The notes beneath the pieces were generated by a model that searched no databases, had not been told where the DNA came from, and was given only the letters and a program-made list of their open reading frames with translations. From Branchiostoma floridae (Eukaryota > Chordata > Leptocardii > Amphioxiformes > Branchiostomatidae), in the NCBI RefSeq assembly GCF_000003815.2, contig NC_049988.1, forward strand, positions 22,093,642-22,157,641: a stretch of 64,000 bases of DNA. The letters are read 5' to 3'. The translations under genes were made by a program, and so were the position numbers. Below, one piece after another: positions 36,892-49,030 of this stretch; position 1 is the first letter of the stretch; each line of letters opens with the position of its first letter.

Positions 36892-37572
36892 AGCGATTCT
36901 GACTGGTTCACGTTGTACTGCAGCGATATACATGTTGCTGCTTACAGATGCGGTCCAAAATGTAAAGGAGTATAATATATACAGCAGAACGGATTACCGC
37001 ACGCTTCTGTTAATTGCACGAAATCCCCAAATCCCAAACCGGTGCAGTCCAGCTGGATAACTTTGCATTATTGCATCACCTGAATCATTGGCAAAATACA
37101 TGTACACTGGCAAATGGGGTGTGCAATTAAACAGCTTAAACTGTACAACAGTGAACCAGCCAGAATTGCCAGTAATCATTACAGTCTAAACTTGTAAATA
37201 AAAAGCAACAACATCAACACAACAACAAACGTATATTCGTAAACCAGGTTGAAACATAAGGAGGCCGGGCAGCCGTTCTTTCAAACACGTACAAGAACAA
37301 CTACACCATCCACAGGTGCGAGCAGTGTCCTACATCATGTACACAGTCACAGTTCACTTCCACACAAACATCTCAACAACTCCTGAATACCCTTAGCCTG
37401 GAGGCAAGACTTTTCCTGGGGCGCAAGCACCTGTGCTACCTTCGCCCTAGTAGTAGCCTGGTATCCAGCCGTATTATAGTTCTTCTGTCCTCATTGCAGA
37501 TATTTGTTGAGAGGGCAGTAGACCAGATTCTGGACCAGTACCTGTACCCACCCCTACCCTAGAGCCAAGTGT

Positions 37573-37890
37573 CAGGACTGGAAATCCTTTTTTCTGCATA
37601 CCTACACTGGTGAAGGTAACATAGTAAATTTCCTGCACCAGACAAATTTTACCTGCACCACTCTGAATTTAGGAAGTTTTGATCAATCTTAAATTGTTCA
37701 GGACCCATTGCTATTTTTTTTTAATACTTAATGGGTGGTAACAGTCCATACACACCTACGTCATAGGACATTTATGTATAAAACCCAGTACATGTTAGGT
37801 TAGGTGGGTGCAGGTAGACACCAGAAATACCTGCACACCTCCAATTTTACCTGCACTAACCTGCATATGCAGGTGGTATTTCCAGCCATG
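37573..37890. mobile_element. CAGGG...CCCTG foldback element, keyword acctgcacc
   Basis: Ends caggactggaaat / atttccagccatg. caagt precedes the left end by two bases and directly follows the right end. The interior shares gcaccagacaaattttacct and tgcaggtagacaccagaaat with the copies at 19654, 29179 and 50690. Confidence 0.8.
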
Positions 37891-38329
37891 CAAGTAGCCT
37901 GGGACCAGTCTGTTTTCTAGGCTACAACCCCCCTAACACCCCCCTCCCAACACATACCTGGCTGGCTTATCCTGTGCTGCTGAACTCCCTGAACCTTAAA
38001 CACCTACAAGCCAAGCCGACCCCACAAGCCCACGTTTCTATGACACAGGCACAAAGCGAAGGCAGTGTGATCTGCCCCCTCTATTCATGCCGTGTTTACT
38101 GTAGTGGCCCTCAGAGTATCGGTTTACGCCACCCCCATCCCCGGGAAGTTAACCGTGTTAATCCGAACATTAGAGCCTCTTGAGTCACCAGAAAGGGTCA
38201 TTCAGCACCCATAAGGGGGTATACAGGCAACCTGGGGACTCTACAAATGCCACTTCAAGTCTGGTGCCTAACACTAACTTGTGCTGATTAATCGATCAAT
38301 TGCACAAGCCAGCGTGTCTTTCACTGAAA

Positions 38330-39130
38330 CTAAGACATGTTAACTACTTTTGCTCAATGTCTTGTAGATTTTGGTGATGAACCAAGTGAAGCCACAATGA
38401 CACAGGCAGCCACTTCAAGATACAGACTTGTAGTGCCGATCGTACAAGTCAGTGCGTATGTCACTACATGTAAAACTTGTGTGCAACAAAGACATCTTAC
38501 ATGTAATTTCTACTCAATGCCTTGTACGTTTTGGTATTAAGAATGATGAATGAAGCCAACATGATAGCGTTTCAAGTCTGGTGCCTAACACTAACGTACA
38601 AGCCATTAGAGTACATCAAGTTTTTACTCAATGTCTTGTACATTTTGCTGAAGAATGATAAATGAGCCCCAATGATACAAGTAGCAATTTCGAGCCTGCA
38701 GTCGAACTACAAGCAACTGGTCCTCTTGGAAGAACGGCCTACATGTTGGCCGATAGCTATAGGGCTTACCAGTATAAATAAAGGTGAACTGAACTGCATC
38801 TGTCTGTCACAATGACACTGTTTTTGCTCAATGTCTCCGGTCTTGTACATTTTGTCTGACTCGAACTTGTTGTGCCGATCGAATAAGCTACTACTGCAAC
38901 TTTCACTGAAACTTGTGTGCAACAAAGAGACCTTCTTTTTTACTCAATGTCTTGTACATTTTGTTTAACCTACACTCACTGTGCCGATCGTACAAATTTC
39001 AACAATTTACTGTGCTAGCTACAGGTGTGAAACAATTTAGATCTTTTGCTCGATGTCTTGTACACTTTGGTGAAGAAAGTGTTGTGCAAATCGCTATACC
39101 TATCACTGACAACGGTGTGCAACACAGAAA
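38330..39130. repeat. Degenerate tandem array with a ctcaatgtcttgtacatttt motif, six copies
   Basis: The motif recurs near 38347, 38512, 38625, 38820, 38941 and 39050. It is usually followed by ggtgaagaatgatgaatgaagcc and a gtgtgcaacaaagac segment. Spacing is irregular (110-190 bases). Confidence 0.75.
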
Positions 39131-39671
39131 CCTTACACAATGTCATGATACATTTTTGGTGCAGAATTTCCTACAAAATGACAAGACGTCTCGGGACAAT
39201 CTTCGAGTGTCTTTTGCAGAAAGCGAAGACATGATAACAGAATGTCATGGTTGCTGTTTTACTGATCATGACCACCTTGGCCATTTTCTTACACTAACTC
39301 TTAGTCTTAACAATCATGACTTGACGTCTCATTTGCTGTGTTACACCCTTCAGTAAAGACTTCGGCGAAGTCAACACGATAATTGGGAATCTTAATCTCC
39401 GTTCGGTACAGAATAAGGCGAAGCTGCTTAAACCTAGCTGCAAATCTTCTGCACAAAGATAAACATCCCCTGTTTTTTGTCTGAAACACGCGAACAACAG
39501 GAATTCTTTGTCTTCCACTTCGGCATGCTGGCTTGATTTCATAAGCCCCATCCCATATAATTTTGGGCAGCGAAGTTGGGTGATTTCAGCTGAAAACAGA
39601 AGCTGTACTGGTCAGTGAATGGTTTAGGACACACAAGGCTGTCGCCAGGATCTGTCCCTCTGCCTTGGAAC

Positions 39672-40020
39672 AAGCTTTTAGCTAGGATTTTATAATAGGG
39701 AGTCCAAATTTATTGGTGAGTCGTGGTAAGTGACTATTGTAGGGGGGTCTGGGGGCATCCACCTTCCATGATTTTAAGTTAAAACAGTGCATTCTAAGGT
39801 ATCCCAAGACTGGCAAGAGGCAAAAATACTGTTACAGATGTCACAGTAGAAGACTGTGACCACAGATGACCTGTTAGCATCCCCGGTCAATCAGAATTTC
39901 ATGCTTGTCAGAGGATTTTCTCCTCAGTATAGGGCGTCCAGGGGCATCAAATTTCTTGTTATTCTAAGAAAAGTGCGTCCAGATGACGCGTTGACGCATG
40001 CCTGGCTAAAAGCCTGGGTT
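39672..40020. mobile_element. Decayed CAGGG...CCCTG-type foldback, keyword gggagtcc / gcgtcc
   Basis: ttttagctaggattttataa at the left and tgcctggctaaaagcctggg at the right are degenerate inverted ends. The interior repeats gtctgggggcatcc / gcgtccaggggcatc. It resembles the better preserved 41561-41911 copy. Confidence 0.45.
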
Positions 40021-40390
40021 TGACAGACAAAACATTGCTATCGGATGACATGACACTGATAGAGATTATTATTTTCCTTAAATAGCTTAAAATGACAGAT
40101 TTAAGACACGAAATGAACAACAAGTGCTCCCAAACAAGGAGTGGGATGGACACAAAAATTATGCTAGAGACAATTCTGTATAAGGCACATTAAGGACCCT
40201 TGAAGCGCATGCAAGATTGTGCCGAACGTTCCCTCTGAAATATATTTTTGTGATGCACACACAAAAGTGTCAACCCACAAGCAACCTCCTACTCAGAGAC
40301 AATTACACCATACTTACAGGCATCAAGCTCCCTGGTACTGCACCTACATACAGTATATCCTAATGGAATCTTGTTACTGAGACTCAACCT

Positions 40391-40590
40391 TGACCTCTGA
40401 CCTTGTTCCCAGGATACACTGCAGCCTTGACCTCTGACCTGGTAAGGTTACGCCTTATACCTCCCACCTTCACTTTGCAAGAGTGGTTATTTTTCATGAG
40501 TGACAGGTGAGGTATTCTGTTGCCATGGCAATGGCAGCTGTCATCACTCTGGTGTGACCTTGGGAGGTCATGCTTGTGTGACCTTGGGAA
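40391..40590 (-). promoter_or_regulatory. Cluster of nuclear-receptor-type sites
   Basis: Two perfect DR1 elements read tgacctctgacct on plus (40391-40403 and 40428-40440). They are followed by an everted pair tgacct-tggg-aggtca (40555-40570) and a further tgaccttggg half-site near 40579. Four composite sites within 190 bases exceed casual expectation, but function is not shown. Confidence 0.4.
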
Positions 40591-40599
40591 CACCTCTGC

Positions 40600-41200
40600 T
40601 ATATAGGCTCAAATTTCAGGCTTGATAGTTGGGGGAGGGGCGCAGAGAATATAGAGGGATGGCAAAATAAAACACATGATAATATGAATCGTGAAACAGG
40701 TAACCATTATGTGTAAACGTGAAACCCCCTATTCCAGAAAATATTGGAACGGAAGCCAAAACGTAATTTTCTTGAAATTCTTCCCAGACTCTATTTGTTC
40801 CATATGGAGTCAACAATAATGTAAAAATGTGAAAACCAAGAGCAGTAGAAGGAATATGATCTACATTGTACACTATGTACAGTTACATCTAAGACCATGT
40901 CCTGAAGAAAACTGGAGTTGATGATTTAACAAGTCTGGACTCCAGAAGTTGCCATACAACCTTTACAGAAGCCGCTACACAAACGCTACATGTGTCAATT
41001 ATCATGTCAACAACACTTGCATGTCAGCAGGTCCCGGGTGTGACAAATACACTGTCTCCCTAATAAGGACGGATGTTCTCTGTCCTAAAATACTCAAGAA
41101 GTCACCTCACTCAGGCCAAGACGTCTTATTTCTAATCTTGGGTTCTGTCTTGTCATGGCTAAGAAGGTCTGTCTTAAGGTTGTGTTATGAACAGGTGCCA
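40600..41200. other. Intronic sequence, nothing recognised
   Basis: No repeat ends or exon signals that I can support. Confidence 0.45.
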
Positions 41201-41204
41201 TCTC

Positions 41205-41285
41205 TTTGACTTTGACTTTATTCAGATCCACTTTTAGCTATTACAACATTATGTTGCCAGCTATTCTTCCAGTGGTCTACATAAA
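41205..41285 (-). mobile_element. Retroelement 3' tail (antisense)
   Basis: Read on minus it ends gaataaagtcaaagtcaaag, matching the 3' terminus at 54990-55085. A 5'-truncated non-LTR copy is likely. Confidence 0.55.
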
Positions 41286-41560
41286 ATACATTAATACACG
41301 CACAACATTACATACATACAAACATAATATGTACATTGCAAACTATACAACTGAGAGAAAAACAAGTTCATTTACTTCTTGGGATGGCAAAAAATTGTTT
41401 CTGTCCAAAAAATCTGATCTTCATGAAATAAGACGCTGCTAAAAATGTTTAAAGGCCCTAAAATAACGGGTTTAAAGAATGAAAATTAACAACATGGGCT
41501 CCCCGAACAATGAGTGGGACAGAGAAAATGCTTGAAACAGCTCTGGTTATGAGAGTGTAT

Positions 41561-41911
41561 CAGGGTTCTAGCCAGGATTTTATTCTAGCGTAGTGGGAAT
41601 GGCATGGTAGCGAAGTGACTAATCAGGAGATTGGCGTGGAAGGGGGGTCTTGGCCCCTCCACGGTGAGATTTTGATAATGTTGAGTTAAAAGTTGGTATT
41701 CTGTTAACATCACAGTCAGTTTTGAATGGCATATCATCATTTTTCATTGTTCAGACATTGATTAGACATTGTTGAACAAGCAAATGATAGCAAAGCACCA
41801 CTTCACTAGTTAAAAATGAGCGTAGTGGGCCTTATTTTAGCGTAGTGGTCACAAATTTTAGCGTAGTGGCCCACTACGCTAAAATGCACTAGCTACAAAA
41901 TGTAGAACCTG
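41561..41911. mobile_element. CAGGG...CCTG foldback element, keyword gcgtagtgg
   Basis: Ends cagggttctagccagg / tagaacctg, with gtgtat directly outside both. The interior repeats tagcgtagtggg, ttttagcgtagtggtcac and the inverse cccactacgctaaaat. Confidence 0.75.
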
Positions 41912-42819
41912 GTGTATGTGTCCTCTCAGGAAGTTTTCACACATTCAAAGCATTACTCACAAGGAAATTTGTAGCGCACTTATTCCAGAAGAAAGACTTG
42001 TACTCCTTAATTTGTGTCACAATGTGTGTGCTGTATAGACTTGATGAAACACATGTACATGCCAGATGAAACACATGTACATGTATGCCATTTAACTTGT
42101 GTGTGCAGTATGTATAGACTGGGTCGACACTTTCCGGTACTTTAAGTAGAGTGAGAGATTGCAGACCACATAATTACAAACCTGCAATTATCAAAGTCAT
42201 TTGTAAAGATGTCCGCCCTACTGATTTGCTAACACGAATCTTGATCAACAGAAGCGCACTGAGGTGTGTTTGAGTCTGTGCTTTGGGGACCACCCCAACT
42301 TATCCAATAGAGACTGGGGTGCGACACAAGTTATCTGGCATTTGCGACCCTTTGTTGCAGTAACGTGTGTCTAATGTCAAGTTCCAGAAGCTACATTAGA
42401 CAGGTCCATTCCGTGAACAAGGGTCAGACGGAGTCGGCTGAAACTTTGGGGCAAATCCCAAATTATTTGTAGTGTTGGTTAGTTAAAGATTAGTTTATAT
42501 CTATAACCTCAACTTATCGATTAACTTCTTAAAGGTGTCACCTCTTACCAACCATGGGGCTGGTTAAAATGACCTTGACCCCTACCAGTTGGGATGTCAC
42601 TGTAGGGCAATGACCCTAATTGACGCAGGCGCAGAAGGCCCAAAACGAGTCCATACAGTATTTTAGCCTATTTTCGACTTTTAGCAGGAAAATGTAAGTA
42701 CATTTCACATTGGTGAGACAGGGTAGGTTGCAGATGTTCAGATTAGGCAAAAAAACTAGGTTTTGGTCCATCTTTTCGGCCTGTACTGACCCCTAATTTG
42801 AAGTGCCGAGTCCCAAAAA

Positions 42820-42846
42820 TGACGTCATGCAAAGCAAGATGGTGGC
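42820..42846 (+). promoter_or_regulatory. CRE overlapping an octamer-like and a YY1-like word
   Basis: A perfect palindromic TGACGTCA (42820-42827) overlaps ATGCAAAG (42826-42833) and is followed by CAAGATGGTGGC. Only 27 bases hold three promoter-type words. No exon downstream is supported. Confidence 0.3.
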
Positions 42847-43032
42847 AAGGTTTGACCGCTGGAATAGTTGCACCGGTCAGAAAGTTTAAATATTAGACTT
42901 TTGGACACTTGAGATAGCGGGCTGCTGTGTGGGGTGAGTTCTTATGACCTGGAATGTTCACGGATGAGATTATGACACCCTGAACTTGCTAATTTTAACA
43001 TTATCGCCAATGAGGATTTCTATAAGTGTTCA

Positions 43033-43330
43033 CTGCTCTGTAGCTCAACTGGTACTAGTGGTAGCAGCCTCACAGTTAACCTCCTCATTCCAATTACATG
43101 TAGTTGGGAACTGGGAGACCCACGGTTCAATCCTGGGTAGGGCATCTCGGTTGGGGCTGCACCCGTCTTTTAGAAGGGGCATAATATTGGGGTCCTGTCT
43201 TCGAGGAAGTGTCTTGAGCACGGAAGATCTACCAACCACTCTGTGTACTGTAGAAATATACCCTGCTAAAGAAACAGCAAGGAGACTTGCTGCCACAACA
43301 ATGGTCTGAATGAATCCAAAAACAAACGAA
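43033..43330 (+). mobile_element. tRNA-derived SINE
   Basis: The head ctctgtagctcaactggta with ggttcaatcctgggtaggg (B-box region) is tRNA-like. The body contains ttggggctgcacccgtcttt and cctgtcttcgagg, and the element ends in an aatccaaaaacaaacgaac tail. The spacing between A and B boxes is too long for a functional tRNA. Confidence 0.75.
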
Positions 43331-43789
43331 CAAACTCCTACCAGTAGTGTGCATATCTGGGTTCATAAACTTGTGATTCAAAGGCAGAATTGCAAACCAC
43401 TAGACAGATCATAAATGCCTCTAAACTGATGCCTAATGACTATTGAGGCACAACAGTTACTGTAGCTTCTGAAATAATCGTAAGAGAAGAAATAACAAGA
43501 TCTGCAGTTCCTACAATGGCCACTGGGTGAGCTACTGACTGGATGACATCTGGGTCGCAACATTATCACGAAAAGCAAACAGACATTTTCCACAAAAATT
43601 ACTGTTCTTCTATCATTCTGAATTTTTTCTGTCAATACATCGGAGTAATTCAGTTTAACAAGTCTGATTCATGACTAATTCCACCACCTCTGACCTGTGC
43701 TTCCTGTCATTCAGCAAGCTTGTCCTTTGCAATAGTCATCTTCCATTCATTTCCTACCACTCTACTGACAGTGTATTCAAATAACAAGA

Positions 43790-44000
43790 CACATACAAAC
43801 CTAACAAGATGGAAGATCTGCTGCAGTACCAAAGTCATACACCAGGGGGCCCAAAGTCAACATTACTCTTTCCAACACCTATCCACATATCATTATAAAC
43901 CATTAAGATGTTCAACAGTTATGCTGACCACAAATATCTGGGAACACCAAAAGCTATACCTCCGTTTTTTCATGGAGGTAACAAAAACACACAAGCAAAC
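43790..44000 (+). repeat. Dispersed repeat, also at 51225-51425
   Basis: Both copies share a gcagtaccaa start, an agggc...caaagt / gaaaatt stretch, catta-catccat words, atgctgac-acatatctgg and a cctccatttttcatggaggt end. Degenerate and non-coding. Confidence 0.5.
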
Positions 44001-44282
44001 ATACAGCATACTGCCTTCAGTTCAGACAGTTAATTACTTCTTTTATAATCTTTTTTACGAAAGTAACAGATCTGAAAAAGAGAGTCTTCCTACCATGTAA
44101 CTGGGGCTGTAGGAACGGGTCGACCCCCAAACGTCCAAAATCTGAAAAACAACCAAAAAGGGGATGATTACAAAAAAATCAACAAAAAAGCTACAGTCGT
44201 TTAGAACCTTACAAACCACTGTGATATGTGCTGGCCTTTTTGAGGCTGTAATGTCAAAGGGTGTTATCCTACATGTAACTGT

Positions 44283-44495
44283 AGTTCACCTTTATCTGCG
44301 GGGTGACCTATATCCGTTGTTTTCAAAAGCACGGTATTTAGGGCTATCCTGTCTACAAAATGTGAGTTCAAACTGCTACATTTTTAAAATATTACAATTT
44401 GAAACAACCGTCCGTCGACTTCATAATATACCTAAATGTGCTACTTTAAAAACAATGGATATAGGTTACCTCACGGATAAAGGTGAACTAGTATT
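44283..44495. mobile_element. GTTCACCTTTAT-family foldback element (complete)
   Basis: Starts gttcacctttatctgcgggg and ends ggttacctcacggataaagg then tgaac. The middle includes gtatttagggctatcctgtc and ccgtccgtcgact. It is the left anchor of the duplications that follow. Confidence 0.88.
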
Positions 44496-44927
44496 ACCTG
44501 CACTAACCCTGCATTAGACATCCTGGTACACAACAAACAAATACTACATGATAGTGATACAAAACTGCTGTAGACATAAACCGTACCCTGGCACCTCAAA
44601 TTATCATATTTTGAAACCACTGTCTGTCTATATGATGTCTCTAATTAATCTTAAAAAAAACAATGGATAAAGGTTACCCCATGGATATAGGTTACCTCAC
44701 GGATAAAGGTGAACTAGTATTACCTGCACTAACCCTGCATTAGACATCCTGGTACACAACAAACAAATACTACATGATAGTGATACAAAACTGCTGTAGA
44801 CATAAACCGTACCCTGGCACCTCAAATTATCATCTTTTGAAACCACTGTCTGTCTATATGATGTCTCTAATTAATCTTAAAAAAAACAATGGATATAGGT
44901 TACCCCACGGATATAGGTTACCCCAGG
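44475..44927. repeat. 226-bp tandem duplication seeded in the element end
   Basis: The stretch from ggataaaggtgaactagtat at 44475 is repeated from 44701 almost without change (cctgcactaaccctgcatta, gtgatacaaaactgctgtag, ctgtctgtctatatgatgtc). Each unit ends in two or three ggata(t/a)aggttacccc motifs. Confidence 0.93.
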
Positions 44928-44929
44928 AT

Positions 44930-45935
44930 AAAGGTGAAAACTCCATCTGACAGCTGAGTACAAACCATTCCCGGCCCTCCCGCCTGCACCAGACGTCAGG
45001 ACTGGATTAATTCTAGTCCATCTCCCGTCTGTCATCATTACAGACTGACTCCACGGATATAGGTTACCCCACAGATATAGGTTACCCCACAGATATAGGT
45101 AACCCCATGGTTAAAGGTAAATACTCCACCTGACAGCTGAAGACAAACCATACCCCGGCCCTCCCACCCGTCAGGAGTGGATTAATTCTATTCCATCTCC
45201 TCTCTGTCATCATTACTGCCGACCCCACGGATATAGGTTACCCCACAGATATAGGTTACCCCAGGATAAAGGTGAATGCTCCACCTGACAGCTGAAGACA
45301 AACCGTACCCTGCCCCTCCCGCCCTGCCCCAGACGTCAGGAAGGGGATTAACTCTATTCCATCTCCTCTCTGTCATCATTACTTCCCGACTCCACGGATA
45401 TAGGTTACCCCACAGATAAAGGTTACCCATGGATAAAGGTGAACTAGCGTTACAAGCACTCCCTCTGACAGCTGAAGACAAGCCGTACCCCGGCCCTCCC
45501 GCCCCAGAGAGGATTAACTCTATTCCATCTCCCCTCTGTCATATTACAGTCTGACTCTCTCAGCCCTGGATATAGGTTACCCCACAGATATAGGTTACCC
45601 AACGGATATAGGTTACCCAACGGATATAGGTTACCCCATGGATAAAGGTGAACTAGCATTACAAGCACTCCCTCTGACAGCTGAAGACAAACCGTACCGG
45701 GCCCTCCCGCCCTGCACCAGACGTCAGGACTGGATTAACTCTATTCCTTCTCCCCTCTGTCATCATTACCTCCCAACTCCACGGATATAGGTTACCCCAT
45801 GATGATAGGTTACCCCACAGTTAAAGGTGAATGCTCCACCTGACAGCTGAAGACAAACCGTACCCCGGCCCTCCCGCAGACGTCAGGACAGGATTAACTC
45901 TATTCCATCTCCCCTCTGTCATCATTACAGCCGAC
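44930..45935. repeat. Composite array, unit about 150-210 bases, six copies
   Basis: ctccacctgacagctgaaga, accgtaccccggccctcccg, cagacgtcaggactggatta, ctctattccatctcc and ctgtcatcattac recur near 44937, 45120, 45270, 45460, 45670 and 45830. Two to four atataggttaccccac words of the foldback terminus join successive units. Confidence 0.92.
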
Positions 45936-45939
45936 TCTG

Positions 45940-46075
45940 TCAGGTCTGATCGGCCTTCGCTTCACTCTGCCACAGGGTCATTGACCCCGTGACCCCGCCC
46001 TATTTGTCGTGTCGCGGCGCTTATACCGGACTCATCGGTCCGCAGGTCGCCGCTCCTAACGAACTCATCAGTCAG
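45940..46075. other. GC-rich spacer
   Basis: A short CpG-rich segment between two arrays (gtgaccccgccctatttgtc, gtcgcggcgcttatacc). It contains two atgagt words inside small stems on the minus strand, but no supported gene. Confidence 0.4.
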
Positions 46076-46079
46076 GGGC

Positions 46080-46745
46080 GGCGAGATGGTCGTTCAGTGT
46101 GGTTAAGGTTGTCAACTTAGAATCTTGAGGTTTTGGGTTTGCATCCTTAGTGTTGCACTCTTGGGAAAGACTCTTCAAATCTATTTCTTAATTCGACACA
46201 GGTGAATATGATTATCTGGCTTGGATAGGGACACAAACTATGCAAAGTGGACTTGTCCACTTGGAATCCAAAGGTTCTGGGTTCAAATCCCAACTGGCTC
46301 CAATGTTGTGCTCTTGGGAAAGACACTTGACATCTATTTCTTAATTCCACACAGGTGAATATAATTACCTGGCTTTGGATACAAGCTACCTGAGGTAGTC
46401 ATGCATGTGGCTAACGTTTTCGACTTGGAATCTAAAGGTTTTTGCTTCGAATCCCTAGAAGCCCCCAATGTTGTGTTCTTAGATCTTGGGAAAGGTAAAT
46501 CGATTTCTTAATTTGACACAGGTGAAAAATGAAAATGAGTACCTGGCTTTGGATGGTGACAGTCCCTTGCTTGAACAGAGCCACACCTTGTCGTTAGGGT
46601 TATCGTCTTAGATTAGAACCTAAAAGGTTTGGGATTTGAATCTCAACTGGCTCCAATGTTGTGCTCTTGGGGAAGACAATTTACATCTACTTCTTAATTT
46701 GGCACAGGTGAAAATGAGTACCTGGCTTTGGATAGGCACATAGAC
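46080..46745 (+). mobile_element. Four tandem SINE-like units, about 160-170 bases each
   Basis: Each unit has a tRNA-like core (ttcgacttggaatctaaagg then gggttcaaatcccaactgg), a gttgtgctcttgggaaagac block, an atctatttcttaattc block and a caggtgaatatgattacctg end. The first unit keeps the fullest head (ggcgagatggtcgttcagtg). Tandem SINEs imply local duplication rather than four insertions. Confidence 0.8.
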
Positions 46746-47119
46746 TATGTACGTCCTGTGACTAAAATTCTCCTCAAAAGTTGAAACAGTCCATTTAAGT
46801 ATTTCAACCAAGCTACTTCTACTTGTTTCACTTTCTGACTTAAAAGAATTTTGTACACAATATCACACCTACTGTGCTTAAACTATGGACATTATTTTAG
46901 GTTCAATCGGACCAGAATCTTCCGGCATTCTTACTTTAATTTGCTTGAATACTTCCCATCCCAAGAATAAGTGGCACACGGCAGTGCATTCCTCTCTTAA
47001 TTGCTTACTGGCTTAATTAGTTCCTCTCTGTACTGAATACATTGTCTTGTAGCACATACAGTCTCTGCCTGAATTTTTACAAGAACCACCAACGGGTGAA
47101 ACACTCTCTATGTAAAATT

Positions 47120-47905
47120 TAACACACAATAAAAAGCCCAGGAGCTGCTATTCTATATTCTAGACGCAGGTCAATATTATGGTATAATATTAAACATCTT
47201 GAAACAGTAACGTTTCTATTAAAAAAAAAGTTAAAGTTTGCCCAGGCATCTAAGATGCGTAGGGTGGCGCCCATCTCCACTTCGAAGCCCTTGGGCCACA
47301 CATTTGTGCAAGTCACTACAACAGGGGGCTGGTCTGCTGGTAGTGATGTGTGTTTAAGACCATTACTCTTCCTCATTAATGCTGAGTGCTAAGCAGAGAA
47401 AGCAGCATGTACCACTTTTAAAGTCTTTGGTATGACTCGGCCGGGGATCGAACTCACGACCTACCGAATGCAAGGCGAACATTCTACCCACTCGGCCATT
47501 GCACCGGCAACGTTTCTATAATTAAACTATTCCAGGGCTATACATTTACAGCAGTAAACCCCAAATTCCATTTAATATTGTGACTCTACTTGACTAAAAA
47601 AAAACAACCTAGGCTCAGAGCTGCTATTTCATAAATGTGTTACTGGAGTTGTACTGAAGTATAATATTTAACATCCTGAAAACATCTACTGGTACAGCGG
47701 GATTGTATTCCTGTCTTTTATTGGTTCTAATCAATGTTGAATTAGACATACCCGGTAAAAAGGACAACAAGCGTTGACCTAGAGCTTCTGTAATATTCTA
47801 CATTCTAGAGGCACAGGTTAGAAGGAGGTAATAATGCAGTAAAATCGCTGTTTAAGTGGTACATTCCTTTCTTTATTGCTTCTTATCAATGTTAAATTAA
47901 ACACC
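47120..47905. repeat. Degenerate 150-190-bp repeat, three copies, split by a SINE
   Basis: gagctgctattctatattct, agacgcaggt, ggtataatattaaacatctt and attggttctaatcaatgtt words recur near 47140, 47620 and 47790. The first is interrupted by the SINE at 47220-47508. Confidence 0.6.
47220..47508 (-). mobile_element. tRNA-derived SINE with target-site duplication
   Basis: On minus the head reads ggtgcaatggccgagtgggt, then a gttcgccttgcattcgg anticodon-arm-like part and a perfect B box gagttcgatcccc. The body (agtcataccaaagactttaa, ggtacatgctgctttctctg, aagggcttcgaagtggag) follows, ending in an oligo-T run. aacgtttctat flanks both ends (47209-47219, 47509-47519). Confidence 0.88.
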
Positions 47906-49030
47906 AAGTACAAAGAACAACCAGGGTTGACCTTGGGCGCCCCCCTCCCCAAACATCGTTGACCTTCAGGATCAGGCATGTTGACATTCCTGAGTTGCAG
48001 AGTGTCGGCAAATATGACAGGCCCAAGTGTTATCATGTTGGGCAAAGCGAACAAACACTAGAGATTCTGGGCGGAAACAAGACGATCAGTTGTTTCTAGC
48101 ACCAGCTTGAAAAATTCTCATCGATCTGCAAAAAGATGCGAAGAACACTGCAAGCACACAATATCATATTATTTTGGAGCTGAGCTCTTCAGATTGTTAT
48201 TCGCAAGAAAGAAACAAAGTTTCCAGGAACCGCAGAAATAAAAGAATTTAACTTCAAGATAGGCTGCCAGAATAGAACGTTATACGCAACATTGAGGTTT
48301 TATTTAATCATTTATTCAATCACAAAGGCCCTTATCCATGCCAAAGTTTTCAAAATTTGATTAACACTCCAAGTCTTTTGCGGAAACAATGAAAAAGTTT
48401 GGCCTGACTTTTCTACTGGAGTTTTGCTTGCTCTGAGGCTATAGGTTGTTCGTGTTAGCCCTATGACAGAGCTGTAGAACTTCTATCAAGTTTGCTCCTT
48501 TTTTGTGCTGTAAAGTCTTGATTACTTCCTAAAAATCAGTGGCATAACAAGACTTCATGAATTTTATTTCTCTGTCCTGAGTATAGTTAGCGAGCCCACA
48601 TTCTCAATTTTTGAGGATGAATCTGACATTTTCAGCTTAGAAAAAGACGTTTTTATCACTTTCATGCCATGAAGCTCAGATTTTCTGGACAGAAGGAAAG
48701 TTTTATATGTCCCAACGAACAAATTTCCGTCCTAGGACGGAGGGACGGGTCCTGTAGACAGCCTAAGAAACATCTAAATAACTCCTCCTGGCCTCTCTAC
48801 TGTAGTTTCTCCATCCCTGAGCACACAGGCTGTTTGGGTAAGCCCTCGTTGTGTTTGTACCCACAGATAGCCGCCCTTTCTTCATAACCCAGGCTTAGAA
48901 ATACAAACTTACACACCCGACACAAGCGATAAGAACAACGCGGCAAAACAATCCGACGGGTTTGTGTAAAAGCAGTTCCCGATTAATTATACCTGCGTAT
49001 ACATGTTAACGAGACAGAGAGCTCAAGTGC
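47905..49030. other. Intronic sequence, nothing recognised
   Basis: AT-rich sequence without a supported exon, array or transposon end. The 72-codon frame at 48669-48887 has no splice context that supports it. Confidence 0.4.

Noticed and set aside
45940-46080. Hammerhead-like ctgatgag and cgatgagtcc words on the minus strand
   Set aside because: No GAAA strand or closing stem in the right order.
47430-47515. tRNA gene on minus
   Set aside because: The cloverleaf is imperfect, and it is the head of a SINE with its own target-site duplication.
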